A stretch of DNA of 32,480 bases from Anoxybacillus sp. (GTDB lineage Bacteria > Bacillota > Bacilli > Bacillales > Anoxybacillaceae), in NCBI RefSeq assembly GCF_023512315.1, contig NZ_JAILZV010000018.1, positions 1 to 32,480 on the forward strand. The letters run 5' to 3'. The notes under the pieces were generated by a model that saw nothing but the letters and a program-made list of their open reading frames with translations, was not told the DNA's origin and ran no database searches. This document shows, in pieces, positions 8,884 to 16,423 of the stretch; the stretch's first letter is position 1, and every line of letters begins with the position of its first letter. A program made the translations under genes and the position numbers.

Positions 8884-9110
8884 CACCGCTGCGGTGTACG
8901 TGAACGAATGAAGTTTCAACCGATGGCTGAAAAGAGGGAGTTCTACATCGAAACGGGAATGTCATGCCCTACAATGCGGAAACAGGGACGACAAGAACGT
9001 TTCTGCGAACACCCACGTAGTGGAGTGTGGTTGAGAAACTGCATTCAACCAACGGCAACTCGCGGCGTCAAACGAACCGATCGAAAAAAGGTCGGTTCGT
9101 TTGCTTTTTT
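8884..9110 (+). ncRNA. Putative structured non-coding RNA (~225 nt), family not recognised
   Basis: This is the only gene-free stretch longer than 300 bases (8844-9189). A promoter (8849-8877) and a strong terminator (9069-9110) bracket a segment rich in complementary arms: CACCG/CGGTG (8884-8896); TTTCA with CC pairing GG and TGAAA (8914-8932); a stacked arm GAAACG/CGTTTC (8950-8955/8998-9003), TGTC/GACA (8960-8963/8990-8993), CCCT/AGGG (8967-8970/8984-8987); ACACCCAC pairing GTGG-A-GTGT (9009-9028); and GGTTGA/TCAACC (9029-9050). The open frame across it is an 84-codon shadow without a ribosome site or protein-like features. I could not match it to riboswitch, T-box, 6S, SRP or tmRNA signatures I know. 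Alternatives: a structured 3' UTR of the carboxylase operon, or a relic of an IS200/IS605-type end. Confidence 0.45.
9069..9110 (+). terminator. Strong intrinsic terminator
   Basis: CAAACGAACCGA (9069-9080) and TCGGTTCGTTTG (9092-9103) form a perfect 12-bp stem around an 11-base loop, followed by CTTTTTT. It ends the putative RNA and any read-through from the leucine operon. Its tail also supplies the -35 box of the next promoter. Confidence 0.9.
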
Positions 9111-9129
9111 CCTACAAACATAGTATAAT
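9101..9129 (+). promoter_or_regulatory. Sigma-A promoter of the MarR/multidrug-export operon
   Basis: TTGCTT (9101-9106) and a perfect TATAAT (9124-9129) are 17 bases apart. The -35 box lies inside the 3' arm and T-tract of the preceding terminator. The operator-like palindrome at 9142-9160 lies just downstream, around +7 to +25. Confidence 0.7.
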
Positions 9130-9141
9130 CATGATTCGTAC

Positions 9142-9160
9142 GCGAATAGTTCGTATTCGC
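9142..9160. promoter_or_regulatory. MarR operator candidate
   Basis: GCGAATA and TATTCGC form a perfect 7-bp inverted repeat with a 5-base spacer, immediately downstream of the -10 box and 29 bases before the MarR start codon. The size and location fit autoregulation by a MarR dimer. Confidence 0.6.
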
Positions 9161-9189
9161 ATTATTTCAGTTGGAAGGGAGGGGAGAAG

Positions 9190-9630
9190 ATGGAAACATT
9201 CGGGAGAGAAATGATGTACTCTGTGTTCCGAATTCGTAAAGCGTTATACACATTAATTCGCGAAGACGCTACAAGAGTAGGGATTACAGAGCTACAGCTA
9301 ATCATTCTTTATACGCTATCGAAAAAGGACAACATTCGTTTAAACGATTTAGCAGAAAAACTGAACATGAGCAATAGCACGATTAGCGGGACGATTGAAC
9401 GTCTTGTCGGTGCAGAATTGGTCATACGCAAACCATCCAAAGAAGACCGGCGCGCGGTCACGCTCCATCTTTCAGAAAAAGGGAAAGAAAAACTACAAGA
9501 AGCGTTCAATGACGAATCGCTCCTTCTTCAGCGATTGCAAAAAGTAGAGACAACGCTCGCAAAAGAGGAGATCGAAACATTACTAGCGCTACAACAAAAA
9601 GTAAGAACGATTTTATTAGGGGAGGAATAA
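9190..9630 (+). CDS. yhbI: MarR-family transcriptional regulator (YhbI-like)
   Basis: A 146-residue winged-helix regulator. The DNA-binding helices are in IRLNDLAEKLNMSNSTISGTIERLVGAELV (~residues 53-82) and the wing is KPSKEDRRAVTLHLSEKG, with the conserved DRR of the family. N- and C-terminal helices give the dimer interface. The start has a long purine-rich ribosome site (GGAAGGGAGGGGAG). Its own promoter carries a perfect inverted repeat, and the two downstream genes encode an exporter, so it is most likely a drug- or phenolic-responsive repressor of this operon. Order and sizes match B. subtilis yhbI-yhbJ-yhcA. Confidence 0.88.
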   Translation: METFGREMMYSVFRIRKALYTLIREDATRVGITELQLIILYTLSKKDNIRLNDLAEKLNMSNSTISGTIERLVGAELVIRKPSKEDRRAVTLHLSEKGKEKLQEAFNDESLLLQRLQKVETTLAKEEIETLLALQQKVRTILLGEE

Positions 9631-9634
9631 ACCA

Positions 9635-10273
9635 GTGAGTATGAAACGTTTAATTACGTTAAATATTATTGTGTTGCTTTTATTAGTAGCAGGGGGATTT
9701 GCGGCTTATTACTATGTCAATGAAACAACGAATTACATTAAGACAGACAACGCACGGATTGACGGGCAAGCAATTTCCATCGTGCCTCCAATGGCAGGAA
9801 AATTAGTTAGCTGGTCTGGCGATATCGGGAAAACATTTGATAGCGGCGACCAAATTGGCGCAGTGTCAGACGGGAAAAATACGTTTCCGATTACCGTTCC
9901 ACATCATATGACAATCGTTCAGCAAAGCGCAGTCGCCAACTCGCTTGTCGCGCCAACCGTTCCGCTAGCGCGTGGATATGATTTATCGCATTTATGGGTC
10001 ACTGCGAATATCGAAGAGACAAAAATCGAAGATATTAAAACAGGGCAAGATGTCGATATTTACGTCGATGCTTATCCAGACCGAAAATTTACAGGAAAAG
10101 TGGAGAAGCTAGGATTCGCTACTGCCAATACGTTTAGCTTATTGCCAAGCTCGAACACGACAGGAAACTATACAAAAGTGACACAAGTCATTCCGATTAC
10201 CATTTCTATTGATAACTATAACGGAGCGGGACTTGTACCAGGAATGAACGTCACCGTTCGCATTCATAAGTAG
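9635..10273 (+). CDS. yhbJ: EmrA/HlyD-type membrane fusion protein, compact (YhbJ-like)
   Basis: A 212-residue protein with one N-terminal membrane anchor (residues ~5-27, LITLNIIVLLLLVAGGFAAY) and an extracytoplasmic part. The EmrA hallmark YIKTDNARIDGQAISIVPPMAGKL begins the barrel, and HLWVTANIEETKIEDIKTGQDVDIYVDAYP plus the PGMNVTVRIHK end form the beta-barrel domain. It is shorter than Gram-negative EmrA (about 390 residues): the long alpha-helical hairpin is missing, as expected without an outer membrane. The start is GTG 9635, 9 bases after GGAGG; an ATG two codons on is possible. It probably works with the following MFS transporter. Confidence 0.85.
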   Translation: MSMKRLITLNIIVLLLLVAGGFAAYYYVNETTNYIKTDNARIDGQAISIVPPMAGKLVSWSGDIGKTFDSGDQIGAVSDGKNTFPITVPHHMTIVQQSAVANSLVAPTVPLARGYDLSHLWVTANIEETKIEDIKTGQDVDIYVDAYPDRKFTGKVEKLGFATANTFSLLPSSNTTGNYTKVTQVIPITISIDNYNGAGLVPGMNVTVRIHK

Positions 10274-10282
10274 GTGATCATG

Positions 10283-11935
10283 ATGTCAACGTTTTTCACG
10301 GGGTACATTTTCTTTTCCCTTCTTGTGCTAGGGCTGTTTAATTATATGCTAAGAAAGAAAAAACAAAAAGACGTGCAAGAAGAGGAACAAGTAGCGGAAA
10401 AAGAAATGACTCCCCAAGCTGTGGGGGAAATGGCGTTAGGAGCGAGCCGAGCGAAAGTCGTCGCGACGATTATGCTTGGAGCGTTCGTTGCGATTTTAAA
10501 CCAAACATTAATTAACGTAGCACTCCCGCATATGATGGGCGACTTTAATGTAGAAACATCTACTATTCAATGGCTCGTAACGGGATATATGCTCGTAAAC
10601 GGGGTATTGATTCCCATCAGTCCGTTTTTAATCGCGAAGTTTCCAACGAAAAAATTATTTCTTTCAGGCATGACGTTTTTTGCCGTCGGGGCACTCATTT
10701 GTTCGTTCGCCCCATCGTTTGCGGTCATTTTAACCGGTCGGTTAATTCAAGCAGTTGGCGCAGGAATTATTATGCAGCTCATGATGGTTGTTATGTTAAC
10801 GATTTTCCCGCCAGAAAAACGAGGCATAGCGATGGGGACGGTAGGAATTGCGATGATGTTTGCCCCAGCAATTGGTCCAACGTTGTCTGGATGGCTAGTA
10901 GAACATTATTCGTGGCGGCTTCTGTTTGATATCGTGTTGCCGATCGCGATTATCGATATTGTTTTAGCCTTTCTTTGGTTAAAAAATACGCCAAAAACGA
11001 CCAACCCGACATTAGATGTCCGCGGTGCTGTCTATTCTACCATTGGCTTTGGCGGCGTGTTGTATGGATTTAGTGAAGCGGGAAGCAACGGGTGGGGAAG
11101 TACGGAAGTAGCCATTTCGATTGCGATTGGTGTCGTATTTCTTGTGTTGTTTACGTGGCGTTGTTTTACTGCCGAACATCCGATTTTAAATTTGCGTGTT
11201 TTTAAATACAGTGTATTTACACTTACGACCATTATTGGTTGTGTGTTAAATATGGCGTTATTTGCCGCGATGGTTCTGTTGCCTGTGTATTTACAAAACA
11301 TCCGCGGCTTTACTCCACTTGATTCTGGATTGCTTCTGTTGCCTGGAGCGATTGTGATGGCGATTATGTCGCCGATTTCAGGGATGATTTTCGACCGGAT
11401 TGGCGTGCGGGCGCTCGCTATTGTCGGGCTTATCATTACCGTTGTGACGACATGGGAATTCAGCCAATTAACGCTAGATACACCATATCGGCATATTTTA
11501 TGGCTTTATATTTTCCGGATGCTCGGTATGTCGATGTTATCGATGACGATTATGACGGCGGGATTAAACGTGTTGCCGCGCCATTTGTATAGCCACGGAA
11601 CGGCGACCGCTAATACGTTGCGTCAAGTCGCTTCTTCATTAGGAACAGCGTTTCTCGTTACCGTGATGTCTAACCGGGCAAAGTTTCATGCGGAAAATTA
11701 CCGCAACGAATTGACGAGCGATAACCCAATGGCGGTAGAAGTTGTGTCGCAATTGAAGCGGCTCATTCCGAGCGATGAAGCGGTCACTCAATTACTGTAT
11801 GGACTAGTGCAGCAACGCTCGGCGGTAGAAGGCATTAACGATGCGTTTATTGTGGCAACCGCACTAGCGTTGTTAGCGCTCATTTTATCCTTTTTCTTAA
11901 AAGGGAAAAAGAAAGAATCTGTTCAAGAAAGCTGA
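10283..11935 (+). CDS. yhcA: EmrB/QacA-family MFS drug exporter (YhcA-like)
   Basis: A 550-residue drug:H+ antiporter of the 14-helix DHA2 family. The core begins near residue 60 with AKVVATIMLGAFVAILNQTLINVALPHM, followed by GRLIQAVGAGIIMQ, the antiporter motif of this group, and IAMMFAPAIGPTLSGWL. Ahead of the core is an additional helix (residues ~3-20) and a strongly charged linker of about 35 residues (KKKQKDVQEEEQVAEKE...), an N-terminal extension not found in E. coli EmrB. ATG 10283 is chosen because AGGTG lies 6 bases upstream; GTG 10274 and ATG 10280 are in frame. Substrate unknown. Confidence 0.88.
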   Translation: MSTFFTGYIFFSLLVLGLFNYMLRKKKQKDVQEEEQVAEKEMTPQAVGEMALGASRAKVVATIMLGAFVAILNQTLINVALPHMMGDFNVETSTIQWLVTGYMLVNGVLIPISPFLIAKFPTKKLFLSGMTFFAVGALICSFAPSFAVILTGRLIQAVGAGIIMQLMMVVMLTIFPPEKRGIAMGTVGIAMMFAPAIGPTLSGWLVEHYSWRLLFDIVLPIAIIDIVLAFLWLKNTPKTTNPTLDVRGAVYSTIGFGGVLYGFSEAGSNGWGSTEVAISIAIGVVFLVLFTWRCFTAEHPILNLRVFKYSVFTLTTIIGCVLNMALFAAMVLLPVYLQNIRGFTPLDSGLLLLPGAIVMAIMSPISGMIFDRIGVRALAIVGLIITVVTTWEFSQLTLDTPYRHILWLYIFRMLGMSMLSMTIMTAGLNVLPRHLYSHGTATANTLRQVASSLGTAFLVTVMSNRAKFHAENYRNELTSDNPMAVEVVSQLKRLIPSDEAVTQLLYGLVQQRSAVEGINDAFIVATALALLALILSFFLKGKKKESVQES

Positions 11936-11962
11936 TTGGCGAAATGCTAGTCGGCTTTTTTT
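11933..11962 (+). terminator. Intrinsic terminator of the export operon
   Basis: GCTGATTGGC and GCTAGTCGGC pair over ten positions (three G-U pairs) around GAAAT, followed by a run of seven T. It overlaps the stop codon of the MFS gene. Confidence 0.8.
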
Positions 11963-12023
11963 CATATGCATCCTATTTTTTTCATATGGATAGGACAAGG
12001 ACGAAAAAAAGGGGATGATTGCA

Positions 12024-12182
12024 ATGACTCATGTTGGTTCAAAAGGTTGGCTAGTGCAACAGCTAAAAGAGGCAGGAATTTATCGCCATCCTGTCGAGCG
12101 AAAAAAGCTCGAAACGTATAAAGCAGCGATTTTGTATGGACTATACGAAAAATATGTGAAAAAAGGACGTATTGCCCAATAA
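12024..12182 (+). CDS. yflJ: Small DUF2639/YflJ-family protein
   Basis: A 52-residue ORF, not listed among long ORFs. It starts at ATG 12024 after AGGGG and reads GSKGWLVQQLKEAGIYRHP near the N-terminus, then ERKKLETYKAAILYGLYEKYV. This pattern (G-S-K-G-W, then R-H-P, then KLE-YK) fits the YflJ family of small Bacillaceae proteins as I remember it. It is basic, without a signal peptide or membrane segment. Function unknown. The next gene starts 52 bases on and is probably co-transcribed. Confidence 0.75.
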   Translation: MTHVGSKGWLVQQLKEAGIYRHPVERKKLETYKAAILYGLYEKYVKKGRIAQ

Positions 12183-12234
12183 CGAAAAGAACGCTACAAT
12201 AGAAGAAGCAACGGATGACGAAAGGAGTAGGGAG

Positions 12235-12441
12235 ATGATTCATCATACATGGCTAAACCGCCCAACGATCAAAAAAGTGACATGCGTCCATACGAATGCG
12301 GAAAAATACGTCGTGAATCGCGTATTGACACCAGGAAAAACATATGACGTGAAAAACGAAACAGAAGAATTTTACTTTATTATGGATAATACCGGAAAAA
12401 TCGGCGGGTTTTATAAAGATTATTTTGCAGAGGCGAATTAA
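12235..12441 (+). CDS. Small conserved protein (DUF6501-like)
   Basis: A 68-residue protein beginning MIHHTWLNRPTIKKVTCVHT, with VLTPGKTYDVKNETEEFYFI and a C-terminal DNTGKIGGFYKDYF. It resembles the DUF6501 family of Bacillaceae from memory; the compact alternating strands suggest a small beta-barrel. ATG 12235 is preferred to the in-frame start at 12172 because AAAGGAG (12221-12227) lies 7 bases upstream. The terminator palindrome overlaps its stop codon. Function unknown. Confidence 0.75.
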   Translation: MIHHTWLNRPTIKKVTCVHTNAEKYVVNRVLTPGKTYDVKNETEEFYFIMDNTGKIGGFYKDYFAEAN

Positions 12442-12454
12442 TTCGCCTCTTTTA
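12430..12454 (+). terminator. Terminator between convergent genes
   Basis: GAGGCGAAT and ATTCGCCTC flank a two-base centre to give a perfect 20-bp palindrome (12430-12449), followed by TTTT. It contains the stop codon of the small plus-strand gene and ends at the stop codon of the minus-strand GerC gene. Confidence 0.75.
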
Positions 12455-13594
12455 ATGTGGAGTGAATTTTCGTTCGCCAGACGTATCGATGGATAGCTCC
12501 ACCTTTACGTTCTTTAGCCAATCATTCGTGAGCGGTAGTTCATTGTTTTCAAAAATTTTTTTCCAATCTTTCGGATTTTTTTCATAGACAACTTCTGCTA
12601 AATTAAGTGTATCCACATGGCGGGATACCCCTAGCTCGTATACATCGCGTATTTCTTGTTCCACTGTTTTTTTCGCAAGAGCGATTAGTTGTTTTTCTGT
12701 TAACCGCTCCCGCAGTTCGATCACACTTCCTTTTGCTTTCACTTCCACGGTAAATTCAGGCGTTGCGCCTTTTAGTTTATAGGAAACAGTTGATTTCGGG
12801 CCTAATACGCTAATGGATGCAACGACTTTTTCTCCGTCTTTGACGTAAATCGGCGTGCGAGCGATATCTTTTTCGACCCAGCGCAGCCCTTTTAATTTGG
12901 CACGGTTGATGCACGTTTGCAATTGATAATGGCGAAGAAAGCAAATGCCAGAAGAAGCAAGCATGTTTTTCTCTTTTCCATTTTCTTCCCAATTTGTTTT
13001 TGTAATTGTGAGATACGGAAGCCGCACCGTTTTTGCTGGTTCATCGCTATCGGCGACAAAACGATTGAGTCGAATTGGACGAATGAACGAATTTTGCCGG
13101 AAAATATCCGATGGATTTGCTAGCAAGGAAAAATATACGGATGCCTGTAACAGCGGGACGGTCGAAAAAAGCTTATCGAGCGGCTCTTTCGTTGCATACA
13201 TCCAAAGCGTATGGCGAATTTCGTTATAGCGGTCAATAACATCGAACACATCTTCAAGCGGGGCATTTTTTAGCGCCCGTTCTGTAAACACAATCGCTTT
13301 TATTTGCCCCCATGACACCCTTTGTTGAACCGATGGATAAATGTTATCAGTCACGATATTAAACGTTTCGCCTGTTGCTTTGCCGACGGCAGTGCTTACC
13401 TTTTGTTGCCCACCTCCTGCTTCCGCTTTTGCGAGCCCAGTGAAATTAATAAACTGTACATACACGATAAAATGGTTGTCTTTATAATCTACACCGATGG
13501 CATGTACGTACACAATATGGTCAATATCTTTCGTTCCCCAACACCCTGTTAATAACATAGCCGAAAGAAGAAAAGGGACTACTCGTTTTATCAT
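12452..13594 (-). CDS. Spore germination receptor C subunit, Ger(x)C lipoprotein
   Basis: A ~380-residue germinant receptor lipoprotein of the spore inner membrane. The signal peptide ends in the lipobox L-T-G-C (Cys18 counted from ATG 13594), followed by the characteristic WGTKDIDHIVYVHAIGVDY. The C-terminal part (KGSVIELRERLTEKQLIALAKKTVEQEIRDVYELGVS) is the typical GerAC domain 3 segment. ATG 13594 overlaps the stop of the A subunit (TGATG), and TTG 13597 one codon earlier is an equally possible start; AAAGGAG lies upstream of both. It is last in an operon ordered B-A-C. Confidence 0.9.
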   Translation of the reverse strand: MIKRVVPFLLSAMLLTGCWGTKDIDHIVYVHAIGVDYKDNHFIVYVQFINFTGLAKAEAGGGQQKVSTAVGKATGETFNIVTDNIYPSVQQRVSWGQIKAIVFTERALKNAPLEDVFDVIDRYNEIRHTLWMYATKEPLDKLFSTVPLLQASVYFSLLANPSDIFRQNSFIRPIRLNRFVADSDEPAKTVRLPYLTITKTNWEENGKEKNMLASSGICFLRHYQLQTCINRAKLKGLRWVEKDIARTPIYVKDGEKVVASISVLGPKSTVSYKLKGATPEFTVEVKAKGSVIELRERLTEKQLIALAKKTVEQEIRDVYELGVSRHVDTLNLAEVVYEKNPKDWKKIFENNELPLTNDWLKNVKVELSIDTSGERKFTPH

Positions 13595-15117
13595 CAATTA
13601 TTCTCTCCTTTCGGCGTGTCATCGTGCGGGTGAAGAAACTCTGGTCGATGGTTAAATTTTTTCCAGCTGTTTGGAATGATAATTTTCCATATATCTTTCG
13701 TCGGGGGAGAAAGTGGTGTTAAATATGGCACCCCGAACGTTGTTAAGTTGGAAACGTACGTTAATAGCCCGAAAAGCGAAACAATAAATCCGAACAAACC
13801 GAAAATAGACGAAAAAATGAGAACGATAAACCGTAATACTGTAACGGCAGCGGATAAGTTTTGATTGACGAGCGTAAAAGTAGAAATCATCGAAATCGCG
13901 CTAACGACAAGCGTTGGCGGACCAGATAATCCGGCGTCAATCGCTGCCTGTCCGATGATGAGTCCCCCAACGACGGAAAGCGTTTGCCCTACCGCTAACG
14001 GCAGACGCATCCCAGCTTCTTTAAAAATTTCAAATAATAGAAGCATTAAAAACATTTCCAGCGTTACTGGAAGCGGTACCCCTTGCCGGGATAAAACGAC
14101 CGTCGCAAGCATCGTAAATGGGAGTTCGTCTTGATGGAACGATGTTAAACTAACCCATAACCCAGGCAAATAAATCGATAACGAAATACCAAGCAGCCGC
14201 AACATTCGTTGAAACGTCACAAAAAAGAAAGAGGTATTGCTGTCTTCTGATGTATTAAGTAAAAAGGTTAAATTTCCCGGTCCCATAATGGCAGTCGGGG
14301 TTCCGTCAATTAAAATAATAAAGCGACCGTTTAATAAACTAGTTACCGCAAAATCCGGTCTTCCTGTGTAACTGAACATCGGAAACAAGGAAAACCGTTG
14401 ATCGCCAATTAATTCTTCGAGTTGGCTCGTACTTGTAAGGGAATCGACGTTCATGTCTAACAGGCGATGACGCACTTCATCAATAATTTTCGAATTCGCA
14501 ATATCACGCACATATAGTAACCCGACTTTTGTTTGGCTTCGTGTGCCAACGATAAATAATTCATAAGCAAGCTGCTCAGATTTTAGCCGTTTCCGAATGA
14601 GGGCGACATTTTTGGAAATCTCTTCAATAAACCCATCCTTTGCACCACGAATAGATACTTCTGTATTCGGCTCTTCTGGGTCGCGGTTTGGTGGGTTCGC
14701 CAACGTTAAAGCGTATAACGCATCCGCTTCTTGAAAATAAATGAGTAAGTCACCGTTAAATAAAAGGTAATTTAAATCATTCGTGTGTACGTTTTTTCCG
14801 AGCAGTTGGATAGGTATTAATTTATTTGCTTCAATTTCTTTGACGGTGCGACAAGGGTAATGGCGGCACATGTCGTGAATCATCGGAAAAATGACTTGCC
14901 TTAGCTGCAAGGAGTCGCATAGCTCTTCACAGTAAACAAATACAAGGGTGAGCGTCGTATGTTCGTCTTTCACTTGAACGGTGGACGTTAAAATTGCGAC
15001 GTCTTTACAGTGTGCATAAAACTGACGAAGCGCTTGCTCGCTAATCACAAGCGTTTCCCGACCGCTATGATCGTTTGTTTCTTTTTTTAGTTGTGGTGCG
15101 CGCAACGGAAATTGCAT
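13594..15117 (-). CDS. Spore germination receptor A subunit (GerA family)
   Basis: A 507-residue GerAA-type protein. A hydrophilic N-terminal domain of ~280 residues carries SIRGAKDGFIEEISKNVALIRKRL, then VRHRLLDMNVDSL and the FPMFSYTGRPDFAVTSLLNGRFIILIDGTP block; the C-terminal half has the membrane helices, including PLPVTLEMFLMLLLFEIFKE, AVGQTLSVVGGLIIGQAA and FGVPYLTPLSP. ATG 15117 is chosen because GGAGGGG lies 6 bases upstream and the codon overlaps the preceding TGA; the open frame extends to 15195 inside the B gene without a ribosome site. It is the putative channel-forming subunit of the receptor. Confidence 0.9.
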   Translation of the reverse strand: MQFPLRAPQLKKETNDHSGRETLVISEQALRQFYAHCKDVAILTSTVQVKDEHTTLTLVFVYCEELCDSLQLRQVIFPMIHDMCRHYPCRTVKEIEANKLIPIQLLGKNVHTNDLNYLLFNGDLLIYFQEADALYALTLANPPNRDPEEPNTEVSIRGAKDGFIEEISKNVALIRKRLKSEQLAYELFIVGTRSQTKVGLLYVRDIANSKIIDEVRHRLLDMNVDSLTSTSQLEELIGDQRFSLFPMFSYTGRPDFAVTSLLNGRFIILIDGTPTAIMGPGNLTFLLNTSEDSNTSFFFVTFQRMLRLLGISLSIYLPGLWVSLTSFHQDELPFTMLATVVLSRQGVPLPVTLEMFLMLLLFEIFKEAGMRLPLAVGQTLSVVGGLIIGQAAIDAGLSGPPTLVVSAISMISTFTLVNQNLSAAVTVLRFIVLIFSSIFGLFGFIVSLFGLLTYVSNLTTFGVPYLTPLSPPTKDIWKIIIPNSWKKFNHRPEFLHPHDDTPKGENN

Positions 15118-16205
15118 CACATTCCCCTCCTCTTTTTCACGAACGAAAGCAATGATAACGTCCCAAGCAACAATGAAAACCCTAGCATAAGCCATAAGGA
15201 AAACGGCAAAAGAAAGCGGCGAAGTAAAGATAAAAATATAGGATCGCTTATTGGGACGAGTGCTGCTAGTAAAATGGCGAGGTAGATAACAATTAGTACC
15301 CAGCGCCGCGTTTGCGGATGAGAAATGGCGAACAATTCAGGAATGAGCGTGGTCGCTAAAGAAATTCGGATAAACGCTCCCGACATCCATTGATACACCG
15401 ACAGAAAATCGATATGTTCGATATATGTTCCGAGCTGAATCAATCGCCATTGTTCAAACGCTGGATAGCGCAACTGCGTCGCTTTTGTCGGTCCAAATTC
15501 GACAATGGCGCCAATCGTAGGACCGATACTTAAACTAGCCGCTAAAAGCGCGGTAACAAAAAGTTGAATAAATGAAAATTTCGGCTGAATTTTGTGTTGC
15601 ATAAATAAAATAAGAACAATTTCTGCATATCCCGCCCCGGCGTACATCATCCCTTTCCAAACAGGAGCCCACCCATGTTCAAGCATAGGTTTTAACAATG
15701 AATAATCTTTGTGCGGCATCGTAGAAATCATCACTAATATTCCGAACACGACAACAAATGGCAAAATAATGACAGCGGTTTTGGCAATCGAATCGATTCC
15801 ATAGTAGGCGTTATAAAAACAAAGCCCTATTAATACAAGGGCGATGGCCCAATTTGGTGTCGCTGTTAAATACGTTGTTGTCGTAAACGTAACCGTATCT
15901 TTTAATGTCATATAGCTGATTATTAGCAATAGTAGTGTTCCAATAATCGCGACTACATATGCAACGATGCTCGAAAATTCGGAGTTTAACCAGTGAAATA
16001 ACGACTTTTGTTTCGATTGCTTCATAATGAAATATAAAAGAGGTAGCCAAACCAACAGAGCCCCTAATGTCAAGAGCGCTGAAATCCAAGCGTCACGATG
16101 GGCCGCATCCAATAACAGCGGAATGACGATGACATGATTCATCAGCCCCATAGACAACATAAAAATGCAAATAATTTGAGCAAGATTGATCTGAGAACCC
16201 ACCAC
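15117..16205 (-). CDS. Spore germination receptor B subunit (GerB-family permease)
   Basis: A 362-residue integral membrane protein of the spore germination (amino acid-polyamine-organocation-like) permease family with about ten helices. Family features are the N-terminal QINLAQIICIFMLSMGLMNHVIVIP, the LEHGWAPVWKGMMYAGAGYAEIVLI segment and the charged loop FEQWRLIQLGTYIEHIDFLSVYQWMSG. It recognises the germinant. It is first in its operon, which is unusual since A usually leads. The start is GTG 16205 or the adjacent GTG 16202, which sits 6 bases after AGGTGG. Expected promoter is forespore-specific sigma-G; I could not assign it. Confidence 0.88.
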   Translation of the reverse strand: MVGSQINLAQIICIFMLSMGLMNHVIVIPLLLDAAHRDAWISALLTLGALLVWLPLLYFIMKQSKQKSLFHWLNSEFSSIVAYVVAIIGTLLLLIISYMTLKDTVTFTTTTYLTATPNWAIALVLIGLCFYNAYYGIDSIAKTAVIILPFVVVFGILVMISTMPHKDYSLLKPMLEHGWAPVWKGMMYAGAGYAEIVLILFMQHKIQPKFSFIQLFVTALLAASLSIGPTIGAIVEFGPTKATQLRYPAFEQWRLIQLGTYIEHIDFLSVYQWMSGAFIRISLATTLIPELFAISHPQTRRWVLIVIYLAILLAALVPISDPIFLSLLRRFLLPFSLWLMLGFSLLLGTLSLLSFVKKRRGM

Positions 16206-16350
16206 AAGCCACCTCTTCGTTTGAAAGTTAGAACTAGAGTACTATTGTTTCCGAAATGATGGTAATCCATTCTTTTTCGAAAATAAGTATAGAAAAATAA
16301 GAAAATTTTGATACAATGAAAAAATAAGATTCGGATGGGAGGGAAGAAGG

Positions 16351-16398
16351 ATGTATATGGATTTATTTGAAAACGACCAACCAGCTGCTTGCTTCTAA
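16351..16398 (+). CDS. Putative 15-codon leader peptide
   Basis: ATG 16351 follows a strong ribosome site (GGGAGGGAAGAAGG) and opens a 15-codon frame, MYMDLFENDQPAACF, stopping at TAA 16396-16398. The stop codon touches the 5' arm of the hairpin at 16398-16423, 37 bases before the ribosome-site-to-start region of the DMT transporter gene. This layout looks like a translated leader that could affect folding of the following hairpin. It could also be the remnant of a lost gene. Not a recognised family. Confidence 0.35.
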   Translation: MYMDLFENDQPAACF

Positions 16399-16423
16399 GG
16401 CGGAGCAAGCGCTCGCTCCGTCT
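16398..16423 (+). other. Leader hairpin upstream of the DMT pair
   Basis: AGGCGGAGC and GCTCCGTCT pair over 9 bp (one G-U) around the loop AAGCGCTC, which is itself nearly self-complementary. No T-run follows, so it is not a simple terminator. It lies between a short leader ORF and the ribosome site of the first EamA gene. Confidence 0.5.

Noticed and set aside
8869..9123. 84-codon frame across the intergenic region
   Set aside because: There is no ribosome site, the frame runs through the terminator hairpin, and the translation has no protein-like pattern. The structured RNA reading explains the stretch better.
11941..11955. GCTAGTCGGC as a third TetR operator
   Set aside because: It resembles half of the 924-939 site but is not palindromic and serves as the 3' arm of the terminator after the MFS gene.
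16206..16320. Sigma-G promoter for the minus-strand germination operon
   Set aside because: The best candidate (GAATG...CAATAGTA) has poor matches and about 19-20-bp spacing, so it was not annotated.
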